Of a DNA stretch of 64,000 nucleotides, positions 41,291 to 53,187 are shown in pieces. Origin of the DNA: Chrysogorgia sp. JL179-B06 (Eukaryota > Cnidaria > Anthozoa > Scleralcyonacea > Chrysogorgiidae); NCBI GenBank assembly GCA_035772405.1, contig JAYKKM010000495.1, positions 248,001 through 312,000 of the forward strand. Direction: 5' to 3'. The position numbers were made by a program, and so were the translations under genes. The notes beneath the pieces are model-generated. The model was not told the DNA's origin. It saw only the letters and a program-made list of their open reading frames with translations, and made no database searches. Numbering within the stretch: position 1 is the first letter of the stretch; every line of letters begins with the position of its first letter.

Positions 41291-42794
41291 TTGCATGGTA
41301 AAATCCGTATTTCTCCTCTTCTATACCAGTTAAACCGGTTTGAACAGAACAAAAATACGGCTTTAAAACAAAAATACGGCTTTGCGGCTTTAAACCAAAG
41401 CCTAAAATGGCAGATGCGAACTGTCTTTAATTTTGAAAATGTAAGTACAGACATGAACGACGCCTTATTATTTTCGTTAAACTCTGACGACTTTGACGAT
41501 GAATTTCTCAAAGCAATGGACAGTTTAACAGAAACAACGTCTGACAACGTATCACAAACAAACGAGGAATTGAACGAGGACGACGTAAAAACATTTGTGG
41601 AGGAAAACAGAAACGTCAATACAGTAAAACGAACAATAAGCAGTTTAAACATCTTTAACAACTGGGCAAATACTATAAACGAAAACAGAACTATTGACAT
41701 AATACCACCGAACCAACTTGACAACATTCTTGCCCATTTTTTTATTAAAATACGTAAACAAAACGGCGACGAGTACGAACCTGACACACTTACCTCTTTT
41801 GTTCGTAGTTTTGACCGTTTTTTACGAGAACAAGGACGTACATATAGTATTTTGACAGGCAGACAGTTCGCAAAAACCAGAGAGACTTTAGCCAGTAAAG
41901 GAAAGCAACTTCGCCACAGCGGAAAAGGCCAAAAACCTAACAAAGCCCTTGGCCTGACGTCGGAGCAAATCGAGCTGCTATGGAGTAGCAAACAGTTGGG
42001 GGACCATTCTCCACACGCTTTGCTCAAAACGGTTCGGTTTAACAACACCTTGCACTTTGGTTGGAGGGCTTGTGATGAACATCACCGAGTACAAATGAAA
42101 GATCTTCAGCTCCGAAGAGAAGATGGACCTGAGGGAGACGAATACGTCGTTTGGTTGACAGAACGAGGCTCGAAAACCCGTACTGGCGAAGGAGAAACAG
42201 TCCCTGATCGTCTTTTCTCGCCCAAAATGTAGGCAACGAAAGGCCCTCGTTGTCCTGTTGCTTTGTTCAAGAAGTATCTGGCGAAACGACCTTTACCAAT
42301 GTTAGCCCCAGAATCTCCATTCTACTTGATGGCAATTAAAGCACCTAGAGCAGCCAACGTTTGGTACAAACAACAACCACTGGGTAAGAACTCGCTTGGA
42401 AGCTTCGTGTACAGAAGCCGGACTAACGGGTCATTTTACGAATCATTCAGTTCGCCGTACAATGATTTCTACACTTCGCCATGAAAACGTTAATCCTCTG
42501 AACATCATCGGGTTAGCTGGGCAAAGAAATCTGAAATCTCTCGACAGTTACTCCGAGGCATCCGAACAACAACAGAAGGAAATGTCGCTGAAACTGTCGA
42601 AACACGTAGCCGTAGGAGGAAATACCAAGCCCATTGAAAAACCCGTTCTTCAGCCCATTTCCAGTAACACATCCTTTAATCCAAAGCCATCCATGTTTTC
42701 AGAAGCAGTTTTCAGCAACTGTTCGTTTACGTTCAGCGATGGCCACCACATTGCGGTTCCATTGAAAGATAATCAGCAAGCTGATCAGCCATAA
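41291..42794 (+). CDS. YR2: DUF3504-type tyrosine recombinase, frame broken
   Basis: The frame opens with an acidic N-terminus (NSDDFDDEFLKAMDSLTE), then a core-binding domain (KTFVEENRNVNTVKRTISSL, RKQNGDEYEPDTLTSFVRSF) and the catalytic region: first Arg in LHFGWRACDEHH, HxxR in TNHSVRRT, and the nucleophile Tyr in LAGQRNLKSLDSY. The reading frame shifts near 42230 and again near 42400-42480. Compared with YR1 it has the same domain order but low identity, and it is longer at the N-terminus. The tail after the Tyr (to 42794) is Ser/Lys/Pro-rich. A Crypton-like element is the likely source. Confidence 0.72.
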
Positions 42795-43207
42795 AATTCG
42801 CCAAAATTGAAGCGAATCCGACGTATTTTGGACAGTAGCGATGACGAAGACTGAATTTTTCATGTATTGACTGTTCTTTTGTTGTGAACTGCATCTATTT
42901 TAAAGGATTTTTGACTCTTTTTTAGACTTTTAATGCTTCGAACAGTCTGTTGAAATCGTGTTGAAGTAAGATCGTTGCTTAGAAACCAAAACTTGATTGA
43001 CAGCTTTTTGACTGGTGTGTATCTTAACCAATCAAATTGAATAATTTTGGTGACGTTGCTGTCAAGTTAATGTTCTAATTTATGTAATTTATGCGTATTT
43101 TTAAGCTTGCGTATTTTCTTACAGAATTTAATAGCTTTTAATGATCAAATAATGAAATAAATACAAACTTATTCAATTTCTGCAAGTAGTCATATAATAA
43201 AAACCTC

Positions 43208-43342
43208 ATTGAATGGTTTGGCATATAATACGGCCGGGAATTTTACTCGTTTCTCGCATTTTTCCTCGCCGGCGGCGGGCTCGCAAAAATACTTGAGAAA
43301 CTCGTAAAATACCCGGCCGTATTATATGCCAAACCATTCAAT
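43208..43342. repeat. 135 bp near-perfect foldback hairpin on the 3' side of YR2
   Basis: Perfect 31-base arms (ATTGAATGGTTTGGCATA and on to ACGGCCGGG on the left; the reverse complement at 43312-43342) surround a second inverted section (TTTTACTCGTTTCTC / GAGAAACTCGTAAAA) and a GC-rich centre CCTCGCCGGCGGCGGGCTCG. It is CpG-rich and non-coding. Confidence 0.9.
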
Positions 43343-43383
43343 AAGATATAATTATTGCATGTAGATATTAACGAGCAATCTAT

Positions 43384-43619
43384 TTGGGTACACTCATTGA
43401 ATCTGAAGCAAAACGACAAAGCGTTCTTTTATCGTCGGCTTCGATGTTGACCGATACACACATTAACGCCGCTCAAAAGCTACTTGCGAGGGAATTTCCA
43501 GAAATTGAAGGCTTTCAAAATCCTTTATTATTGCAAAGGAATATGTTTCAACCCATTGTGGCAAAAGGAATACAAATCCATCACGTTCGGAATAATCATT
43601 GGATCACGTCATATTCAAC
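43384..43619 (+). CDS. Ulp1/C48-like protease gene, 5' half (split by a P element)
   Basis: The frame has LTDTHINAAQKLLAREFPEI, then IQIHHVRNNHWITSYS, where the His at 43597-43599 in NHW is the catalytic His of Ulp1-type cysteine proteases. The coding continues exactly across the P element insertion: codon ACx begun at 43618 is completed at 53188, and the frame runs on as NGCVQVCDSIYDSL. The start of the gene upstream of 43384 is not seen; a foldback hairpin lies just before. Genes of this type are common, multicopy and transposon-associated in invertebrates. Confidence 0.7.
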
Positions 43620-43814
43620 CACAGTTAATAGAATGAGATGGTTTGGAGAGCCGGCAAACTTCAAAGCGGGGCGGCAAATATGTTGCGCATCAAAGGACAA
43701 AAAAATCACGTGACTGATAGTGTGCATCGCCTCAGGACAAATAGTATAGAATTACATTGGTTTCCAGCTGTTTCAACAGATTGCGATATATTTTTCGCTT
43801 TAAAATCTTGTGTC

Positions 43815-45051
43815 ATGGATGCGGAAGAGAAATTGCAGGAAGAACAAGAAATGAGGGAGATTTTGGAGCAAGATTCAGACGAAGAACTGGAAGAAACACG
43901 CGATTTTGTGCCTGTGTTTTCAACGAGGAGTGAACAAGAGGATATTATGCCCGACGCACGTGTATTCTACAACATAGATATCGCTCTTCAACTCTTAGAA
44001 ACTGACGATCAAGGAGTAGAAAATGAATTTGTAGAAGCTGTGACTGAAATTGAAGGCTTGAAATCGTTTCCCTGTTCAAAATGTAGCAAAGTATGCAAGT
44101 CGAAAGGCGGATTGACCAGGCACACTAATTCGAAACATGGCGATAGTGTTTCAATTCCTTCGACTACAACACCGCTTTGTTATGAGACCATAACGTCGAT
44201 TGTGGATACGATTAAAAAAAACATTGTTGAAGAGAAGCTGTATGGGGAAAATATAAATGCTGCGGTGGAAAAGGTTACAGCGACTAAAGCATTGTTCGAC
44301 GAAGTGTTGCCTTTATACATAAAATTTTCTCGAAGCCGAAATCAAGATAAACTTCTCGAGACCTTTTACGGATTGATGCCAAAGTCAGCGAAACTACTGG
44401 ACTGTACGGATTCGCGAGTTGCAAACCTTGTCATGATCCACATCCCCGATCATTTGGTTGGATTTTTAAACGTACAAAATGTTTCCCAAGAAAGCGACAC
44501 AGAATCTACACCAGACTGCAAAATTGAGCCAAGCGAACATGGTCCTCTCTCCTATATTTCAGGGTATGTAGTTTCAAAGTTAACTAGAGCATCAAAGTCT
44601 AAAGAGGAAAACAATGAACTTCAAGCCTTGTTGCAAAATTTAAAATCAGAACAAGAAAACAACAGTTACATTTTAGCCCGAACAAGAGGTGGTCTTGTAA
44701 TACCTTGCGAGGATATTGTAAGAATTTTACACGAGGCAGAGATTTGTTTTCAGAAAGGAAGTTGACAAATCAAAGCTGGCTATTCGAAACATTCCTGTCG
44801 ATGCAATCTGCTATTCCACCCTTTCCTTACCAATTGTCAAGTCGTTATGGCAAAATATTGTGCTGTCATCTGGAGTCAATCCATCTGGTGATACCCAGAA
44901 GTTATGCCTAGAAAACATTGTCAAACTGTTTTTGAAGGTGAGATCATTCTCATATGCAAGAGACTATATCTCCCGATATAGAATAAAAGAGAAGCAAAAC
45001 AAAAAGAAAGGGCTGAGAAAGGATTTGAAACAAATTTCGGACAAGTCATAA
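43815..45051 (+). CDS. Second P-element gene: C2H2 finger plus transposase-tail-like domain
   Basis: From the ATG at 43815 (MDAEEKLQEEQEMREILEQD) the product has an acidic coiled N-terminus, a C2H2 zinc finger near residue 100 (FPCSKCSKVCKSKGGLTRHT, then KHG), and a C-terminal block LSYISGYVVSKLTRASKS followed by LARTRGGLVIPCEDIVRILH, a pattern seen near the end of P-type/THAP9-like transposases. A one-base frame change at the GG of 44757-44758 shifts the end into a second frame (VRSFSYARDYISRYRIKEKQ) that stops at 45051. It may be an accessory regulator of transposition. An alternative is a captured host gene. Confidence 0.6.
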
Positions 45052-46235
45052 ACATGCAGACAGAATAATAATACGCTATGTCAATATACTTATTTCATGT
45101 TTATATACTTTAATATTATTTTGGTTGAATTATTTTTGGATTTTGGTCCTAGATCCTTTCACTTTATTCAAATTTGATTGCTGTAATAAAAATATATTAA
45201 AAAGTAGCATATAGTACAAAATGTTGGTTTATTTGCTCATGTGAATGATTCCTGTTGCCTTCTTAAATCATCGGCCAGCATTGTTTATAGTATAACAGTA
45301 GCAAAGCCAGAAATAAAATCTGGTTACATATTAATGCAAATTTTTAACCATTTGTATCATTCAAATATATAGGAATTCATTGTAACATGCAAATTCAACA
45401 CCAGTTTTTGTGTTTCGCTTTGCTACTGTGGTAAAATAAAATAAATTGTTGCTTTTATGTTGTATTATGATAGAAAATCATTTGTTAAAATTGTACATTA
45501 GGCTGTGTTTTGCATGCATATTGAAAGAGACATACCGGTACTGTATGATATTCAGCCAGTAAAACACCAGTTTATCACACTTATCAAGTTTCATAATCTG
45601 ATGCAACAATATACAGTACTTCATGCTTTTTGAACACATTCTATACTATTTACATTGAACTCTAATATGAAATATATATTTACATTGCTCATTACCTGTC
45701 TTACCAATAATATAATATGCTGTTGTCACAGACATTCCTGCCATCATACTTTTCCTACTTGTTTATTTAGTAATAAAAATGTGTGGATAAAGCAGAAAAA
45801 TACAATCACATTTTCTGATAAAAAGTAGGAAAAAAATGATGGCATCTATTCCTTACAATTTGTACAATTAGGTTTCATAATTCAGCAATTATTACAGTGT
45901 TTCCAATATATATTTTGTAACTTCCATCTTATTTAAGTAGAATATTTTCCAACAGAACTGTGAGTTTGAAAAGTTTCAGCCACATTTTCAAGTCTTTCAT
46001 TTACCATTAATGCACATGCTACATATCAGTAGTCAATACCATGTACAAGATAGAGCAAATACCAAACATAAAGTACAGTTACCTTGAGCTTTTGGAAAAG
46101 ATTTTGTGATTCTGTACTTTATGTTTTTTAATAACATATATATATATATAAGGTAGAGCACATAGCAAATTTAACAATAGTCAATCACTGTCCATATTAG
46201 CATCTGCATGTTATATATTTATAAGAAAAAAACAC
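45052..46235. other. AT-rich region between the convergent P-element genes
   Basis: No gene is seen in 1.2 kb. Several AATAAA-type poly-A signals on both strands and a (TA)n stretch at 46136-46150 are present, as expected for back-to-back 3' ends. Confidence 0.5.
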
Positions 46236-49200
46236 TTATTTTTTCTTTCTCTTCTGCACTGGTTCATCACTCACAGCAAACCACTTTTTCTTTTCATATC
46301 TGCCACCGACATTTCCTCGTACAACTGGAGCAATATCTCGCTGCGCTGCAATGGTGAGATCATTGTAGCCAAATTCATATGCACTAGGATTATCTGCTCG
46401 TCGTCCTTTGGAACGCTGGTGTCCAAAGTAATCCTCTAGTACATCCTGCATGAACCTTTCACTCAGGACATACTTGAACCCATTTTTCAGAAGAAACTTG
46501 ATGGCCTCAACATGGGAAAAGACAGAAATCTTCAGACCTTCGCACGTTTGCATGGATAAGAACATCTTTCCTCTTGCATCATCAGAGAACTTGCCTTCCC
46601 TTTCACGAGTGGATACCTTCCAACTCTCCAGGTACTGAAGAAAAACATCAACCAACCATCCAAACCGATCATCATCAGCAGAAGTGTAGGGCTTGATGAA
46701 TTCATTTCTTTTTTTGACATGCTCAGTAAGAGATCTTACATTGGTGCAATCAAAAAAATCGTTCATCATTCGACAAAATTGTGCAGTCCCCAAAACATCA
46801 CTGTTTCCGCTTTCCTCCAATGCTATTGCAACCGACCGACTGAGAACCTGAGTTGCCAATCTCACCTTCATCTTGCTATAACTTGTTAGCACAATGTGAT
46901 CCAATGTCAATTTTGGAAGCACATGGAGCGCAACTGCTTGATCTTGATAAAAAAGATCTGCTATGTGACTGAATAGAAGATATTTGCCATTGTTCCACAT
47001 GTATCGACTGCATGACCCTGATCCTGAATTATACAAGCAGTTTCGAGCTGTCTTCAGTAAATGTGGAGAATCTGCGAAGAAGTAGACAAAACGTGATGGT
47101 GCAAAAAGATTTAAAGTCTTATATACAACATCACATTCATCTTCACCAGCCAACTTGCTATGGAGATTAAATAATTTCCGATTTGGTGAAGCACCATCAT
47201 TGACCAGACCAATCACCCAAAGATCCAGTGACAGCTCCAATGTTGACACAACTTTCCAGAAAATGGGCATTAACTGGTATGAAGTGACATTTCCCGTAAA
47301 GTAATAGGCAATGATATGCTTCATATCAGTGGCTAAACCTCTAACAAGAAATGCCAATGCATGAGTGGCAACGCTATCTTCTTTATCCAGACAGGCATAA
47401 TTTGTCATAGGATCACCAAGATCAATAAACCCGATCAGATTACCAGAATGCTTGTCATATACAAGATTTGATTTGATCTTCATCTCGTCCATGACCAGTA
47501 CGACGTATCGTTGAATTCCGCTAAACGATTTCACCTTGGTTCGCAAAGATTCTACATTTTCTGCGTTTACCCCTGCTTTTGGAGAGAAATAATTTTTATA
47601 ATCTCTTAAAAACTCTTTCACTGGGTAATACCAAGGCACCGCTTTCTCTGAGCTCTCTATAAGCAGATGGTGATTTGCCATGAACAGATAAAGCAAACCG
47701 AATGATTTGCGGGTGATATCTTCGTCCACAACTAGAAGATTGCAAAAGCTTCATCTGCTCTTGCCAGAAGAATTTCATGTGTGGAGTACTATCTAGATTT
47801 TGTCCATCCATTATATTCAGAATGTCCTCCTCCAGAGTCTTATCGATGGATACTCCTTGACTGGTAATCTTCTTTTGCAATTCTTGCAGTTCCCCTTCAA
47901 GTAACTTGCACTTAGACCTTGTAGCTACCACGGTTGCACGTAACTTGTCAGGTCCACATGCTGAAAGAGGGGCCTTACTCTTTGCTGGGGATGTTTTAGC
48001 TCTCTTTTTGTTTGTCTTCTTTAGTTGTTTGGTGATAGTTGAGCATGGATCACAGAGTTCAGAACGTTCTATGATGACCTCACAGTTAGCTGAACGAAAG
48101 AAAACAGTTGCTTCAAATTGCTTTGGCGATGGCTTTTTTGGAACAGAGTGGCGAATAACTGTTCGAGGAATAGTAATGGTTATGTCCGTGTTCGGATCAA
48201 TAGCAGCATTTTTTGTTTGATGATCTTCAGGCACACCTTCACATAGCTTGCTTTTCTCTATTGTTGACAACACCTCTCGACACTGTTCGCCACTTTTGAT
48301 AGATCGTTTATGTTCATTGTAGATATTGTGGTCATCGGGTATTGGCCAATTGAAAGCATATGCCGTAAACTCCATTGAACAAGAATCTACAACAACTGTA
48401 TATTTGGCAACTCCATGGACATTGTCAGTCAGAAAAAAATTGACATTGCCATCATCACACACTTCACTTTTCCATTCCAATAAAGTATCATTGTCAAGTT
48501 GATTAATTAAATCATCTGAACACAATGCTGGCTCTGAATACGAATGGGAGGAACATGGTATATCCTCTTGTAGCTCTTGTCTTGGTGCCTTCTTCTCAAT
48601 AACTCGGCGTGGTGTCTTCTTGGTCTCATGGGATCTTAAGGGCAGGTTCTCTGTGGGGATACTGTCAGCTTGAAGGATTTTTCTTGAGTTTGGCTTATCA
48701 GGATCTGCAAATGGATTATAATTAATAGTACACAAGCATAGGTAGTAGTGTTCTCTATAGAAATGATTACACTTTTGTAAATGTGCATAAATTCCAACAT
48801 TATAATGTATATAATGAACTTCAAAACTGATAGAGTCGATATTAATATAGCCTATATACATTTAAATAGCCCAAAAGAATCTTAATCCAAGTCGCTTTCA
48901 CCATACAGTATTAAAATAAGTGTACAGTCTAACAGTCATACATGACTAATAAAATCTTTTGATGCAGAGGTTGTATCTCGACAGCCTAAAAGATAAAAAT
49001 TATAGCTTCACGACGTTTCGAGCAAAGGACGAAAGTTTGCTTGAAACGTAGAGATTCGAGAAGCCATATTTTTTATCTTTCAGGCTGTCGTGTACTTATA
49101 CAACCTCTCCCGCTTGTTATAAACATGTGTCAACATTGGCATCCATAGTCCATAGCATAAGCAAAATTTACATAATTATTAATTATCACAACAATTATAC

Positions 49201-49508
49201 AAGCGCAAGTTATGCGAGGGCAATTAAACCACAGTTCAAACCACATGTTCAAACATACCTTTTAAAATGCAATCGGCTTTAAAATGGAGTTCGCAAACAT
49301 ATATATTATTCTTGTTTATCCGTTCCTTCAGTTCTGAAGTCATCTCTCTTGTCCTGAGAATAATATTCAGCCATTCTTCTCGGCTTTTTTTCTTTAGCGA
49401 CGCAGTATGTTCGCTTTGCCTTGCGTTCACAACGGGAATTTGAAAAAGCGATAATTTGTGCTTTTGGCTGGTCGGGCAACCCAAAAATGCACAGTTTCTA
49501 CCAGGCAT
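46236..49508 (-). CDS. P-element THAP-domain transposase, two exons
   Basis: Exon 1 (49508 to 49259) encodes the THAP zinc finger: C6 and C11 in MPGRNCAFLGC, Trp in REEWLN, then VCELHF. A GTATGT donor at 49253-49258 and a TTTGCAG acceptor ending at 48705 bound an intron of 554 bases. Exon 2 resumes in phase with RKILQADSIPTENLP, the AVPT-like end of a THAP domain, then a Lys-rich coiled region (about 48000-47850), and the RNase H-like catalytic body: YVVLVMDEMKIKSNLVYD, VIGLVNDGASPN, FFADSPHLLKTARNCL, and DYFGHQRSKGRRADNPSA. The frame changes by one base at the A run 47608-47612. The enzyme would excise and insert the element. THAP splitting by an intron helps set the start. Confidence 0.85.
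48965..49111. mobile_element. Foldback element inside the transposase intron
   Basis: The left arm AGAGGTTGTATCTCGACAG and the right arm ending CAGGCTGTCGTGTACTTATACAACCTCT (ends quoted only in part) are inverted copies with a second matched part (AAAGATAAAAA / TTTTTTATCTTT and GTTTCGAGC / GCTTGAAAC). About 147 bases, non-coding. Confidence 0.7.
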
Positions 49509-49703
49509 GGTTGAAACTTACATCTTCACTTATAAAACAGCACAAAAATTAAAGACGGCCTTTGAAAACGATGTTTCTCGATGAGATCACAGATGAGATT
49601 TGCGCTTTATGCTATTAAGGATTTGTAATTTGATGCACACTATCAGTCACGTGACCCTCCAAACATGGGATCAAAAACATATGCCGAAACTCCGCCCACT
49701 ATC

Positions 49704-52700
49704 ATCAAGATAAGATGGCGACCAGACGTATTAGTCTGGGTCTCCGTAACTTATACTTAATTATTTACTTGTGGCTGACTGTTCAACGAGTGTTCTCTGT
49801 TCAGAGTCATGGGTATTCTATCTTAAATCCAACTTCAAGCTTTTATGTCTCTAAACAGCTTAATTTTCCTGAAATACGAGGCGAAATTTCGAAGGTGAAA
49901 CCTAAACACGATGAGATCTCGGCGTCTGGTAAAGTTGTTGCGTCAGTTCTGATTATTCGCTCAACGGCGATTGCAATGTTCCTCGTTCTTCTTGCTGGTG
50001 ATGTCTCAAGCAATCCTGGTCCTTCTTCTAACACCATTAATAATGGCAATTTTAATTTTGCTTCGTCGGCGAAAGGTATAAAGATTTGTCATTGGAATGT
50101 TCAGAGACTGACAGACAGCAAATTTGAGGAAATAAAGCGTGGCCTTATCAGTGGTCCGAAAACTTCAAATAACCTAGACGTTTTATTCATCTCCGAAACC
50201 TTTTGCTCTGAATCTACACCTAATTCAGTTTACACCATCCCTGGATACAATGTATATAGGAAGGATCGTATAGGTAAATCTGGCGGCGGTTTATTGGCGT
50301 ACACCAAAAATGGTCTACAAATTAAAAGACGTTTTGACCTCGAATCGGATGACGTAGAAGCTATTTGGTTAGAAGTTTTCCCTTATAAATCAAATCGTTC
50401 TTTATTTATTGGATCTGTTTATCGTCCTCCTTCGTATAAGGCGCAAGAAGATATGGAGCTTGGCAAGATTATTGAGAATGTTTATCTCAAAAACAAGGAA
50501 ATTACTCTACTTGGGGATTTGAATATTGATTATTTAAATTCTTCAGACTTTAACAAGCATAAACTTGTAAAAACTCTGCTCTCCCTGCAACTAACACAAC
50601 TTATTTCTGAAGTTACTAGACCCATATCTGGAAAATGCCTAGATCACTTATGGTCGAGTCATCCTGAACGGATCAGGTTTGTTCGAACAGAAAATAGTGG
50701 ACTCTCCGATCATCTGCCAATATTTGCTGTAAGAACTTACAAGCAGAAGTCACGCTGTGATGGTCAGCATACCATGATTTCCTACAGGGATTTTAAATCA
50801 ATGGATGAGAAAAAATTTCTCGCTGATCTGCATAATGTCCCTTGGGACGGTGCATTTGTTTTTGAAGATCCAGATGACATCATTGATGCTTGGTATGAGC
50901 TATTTAATGACATAATTAATGTTAATGTGCCATTAAAACAGAAAAGAGTAAAAAGGCCGTCACAACCAAAATGGTTTACAGATGAATTACTGGAGGAGAT
51001 TAAAGCGAGGGATAAATGTTTACATACGGCGAGACAAACTATGATGAGTGAGGATTGGTCTCAGTTTAGACGGTTAAAAAATCGTACAACTCGGCTAATT
51101 AGGCACGCGAAACGTTCTTATTATAAAGGTAAAATAATGGAAAATAGGAAAAACCCGCAAAAGCTATGGTCAACAATTAAAGAGCTGAACACAAAAAACG
51201 ATCAGAGCGATAGCCTACATTCTATTACAGTTAATGGTTCAGTTATAACTAACAAGACTGAAATGGCCGAAATGTTCAATAATTATTTTATTGACCAGCC
51301 TTGTAGACTTATCCAGTCACTGGTATCCTCTGGAAGAGCAACAATAAATCGTGTGTTGGGATATTCAACCTCGACTCCGTTTGCTCTCTCTCAAATCACT
51401 CCTCGACATCTTGAAGATCTTATTAGCTCAATTCCGGCACACAAGGCAACTGGCGTTGATGGAGTGAGCGCAAGGATTATTCGTTTGGCAGCTCCAGCTA
51501 TATCTGCATCATTATGCAAAATAATAAATTATTGCATCGAAAATTCTAAATTTCCATCAGCGTGGAAAGTTGCCAGAGTCACTCCGATTTACAAAGGCAA
51601 AGGCGATCGACAAGAAATATGTAATTATCGCCCAATATCAATCTTGCCCATTCTATCTAAACTCTTCGAGAGGCATATCAGTAATATGTTATACGAATAC
51701 CTGGAGAATAACAATGTAATTCACCACCTTCAATCCGGTTTCAGGAAAAAGTATTCAACAGAAACTGCATTAATCCGACTCGTTGATCAGTTGTTTCTCG
51801 AGTTGGATAAAAATAGAGTAAGTGGCTTGATATTTTTAGACTATAAAAAGGCATTTGATCTCATCCATCACGAGACCCTTCTGGATAAACTTGCTGCATA
51901 CGGTATAGTCTCCAAAGAATTGGCGCTTATTAAAGACTACCTATCCCATCGTAGCCAATTCATTGAGTTGGCAGGTCAAAAATCAGTGTCAAGATCAATA
52001 ACTATGGGAGTTCCTCAAGGGTCTGTCTTGGGTCCGTTGTTGTTCCTTCTGTTTATAAATGACCTTCCGGATGCTATGCGAGAATGCGTGATGGATATTT
52101 ATGCAGATGATACAACAATGTCTATTTCAACCGACCTAAAAGATGCACCCGAATCATTGTGCACCAAACTACAAGGAGAGCTTAATAAAGTGGTTTCATG
52201 GTCTTTTAACAACAAAATGGTCTTGAATGAATCAAAAACCAAGGTAATGCTGGTGACGGGTAAACGGATAGCAAAAAAAATTGGTCGACAGAGACATGGT
52301 TATTAAAATAAATTACATAAATCTGGAACAAGTCCAAACCTTTTCCTTTCTCGGATTATCAATTGATACTAACTTGAATTTTAACGACCATGTGGAACAT
52401 CTTTGTACGAAATTATCAAAAAGAATCGGAGTATTAAGAAAAATAAGATCCTACTTGCCATTAAAAGAACGGAAACTGTTTTATGATGCTACTATTAAGC
52501 CTTGTATGATGTATGGCTCCTCAGTTTGGACATCATGTTCAACTGAAAACCTCAACAAAGTTCTGAAGCTACAAAAACGAGCGGCTCGGGTTATTCTAAA
52601 GGCGGATAGGTCCGAAAATAGCGTAAATCTTTTTGTGAAACTTGGTTGGCTTACATTTTACGATGAGTCTAAGCTTCTTAAATGCTCTCTTGTATACAAA

Positions 52701-53148
52701 AGATTGCATGGTGATACGGCAGATTATCTCATGAATATCCTCCCAAGAAACAGTGATATCCATAACAGAACCACAAGAAACGGACATATTAATCTTTATT
52801 GCCCAAGATATAAATATGAATCAGACGGTGGTAACTCTTTTTCAGTCTCAATATCTCGTTTATGGAACAGTCTCCCAAATAGTATTCGTAAACTATCGAC
52901 TTTAAATGGTTTTAAAAACTCGTATAGAAAGTTAATGTTTGATAAATATGATAACATTTCTCGTTTTACCTTGTCTGAGAGTTAGGTCTCTCAGAGTATA
53001 GTATGTTTTAGTGATTATTTTAGATCTTAGTATTTTTATACCAAATTGTTTCTATTTATAGTAATTTGAGGGCTGCAAATTTTTCAGTTATAACTAACTG
53101 TTACGCATTTACCCTCTTGAAATAAAGTTCTTACAAAATAAAGTTCTT
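49704..53148 (+). mobile_element. Retro A: non-LTR retrotransposon nested in the P element
   Basis: ACTATC occurs on both sides (49698-49703 and 53149-53154), consistent with a 6 bp target duplication. The 3' end carries two copies of AAATAAAGTTCTTAC (53119-53150). The 5' untranslated part would be only about 11 bases, with the first ATG inside AAGATGGCG, a YY1-like sequence. The coding gene is annotated separately. Confidence 0.8.
49715..52985 (+). CDS. Retro A polyprotein: 2A-like leader, EEP endonuclease, reverse transcriptase
   Basis: Residues 10-30 are hydrophobic (LRNLYLIIYLWLTVQRVF) and residues 75-94 form a second hydrophobic stretch ending in LLAGDVSSNPGP (95-103), a 2A-like ribosome-skipping motif with cleavage expected between G102 and P103. 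The endonuclease follows (ICHWNVQRL, FISETFC, VYRPPSY, LLGDLNIDYL, LSDHLPIF), then the RT (ATGVDGVSARII, NYRPISILP, LDYKKAFDLIHHE, GVPQGSVLGPLLF, IYADDTTM). At an A8 run (52273-52280) the frame changes, and the thumb and C-terminal part continue to 52985. All catalytic RT residues are present. Confidence 0.88.
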
Positions 53149-53187
53149 ACTATCCAAACCATCTCATTCTATTAACTGTGATTCAAC

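Larger units (their letters stand above)
43620..53180. mobile_element. P element with 28 bp perfect TIRs, two genes and a nested retrotransposon
   Basis: The left TIR is 43620-43647 (CACAGTTAATAGAATGAG and on) and the right TIR 53153-53180, the perfect reverse complement over 28 bases. ATTCAAC flanks both sides (43613-43619, 53181-53187), a 7 bp target duplication. A second, 23 bp subterminal inverted repeat (TCACGTGACTGATAGTGTG plus four bases, 43706-43728 and 49632-49654) lies about 86 bases from the left end and the same distance from the right end once the nested retrotransposon (49704-53148) is discounted. The element holds a THAP transposase on the minus strand and a C2H2-containing gene on the plus strand, converging at 45.1-46.2 kb. 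Without the insert it is about 6.1 kb. Confidence 0.9.

Noticed and set aside
47906..48220. Plus-strand frame within the transposase exon
   Set aside because: Lies opposite the well-supported transposase and has no recognisable domain.
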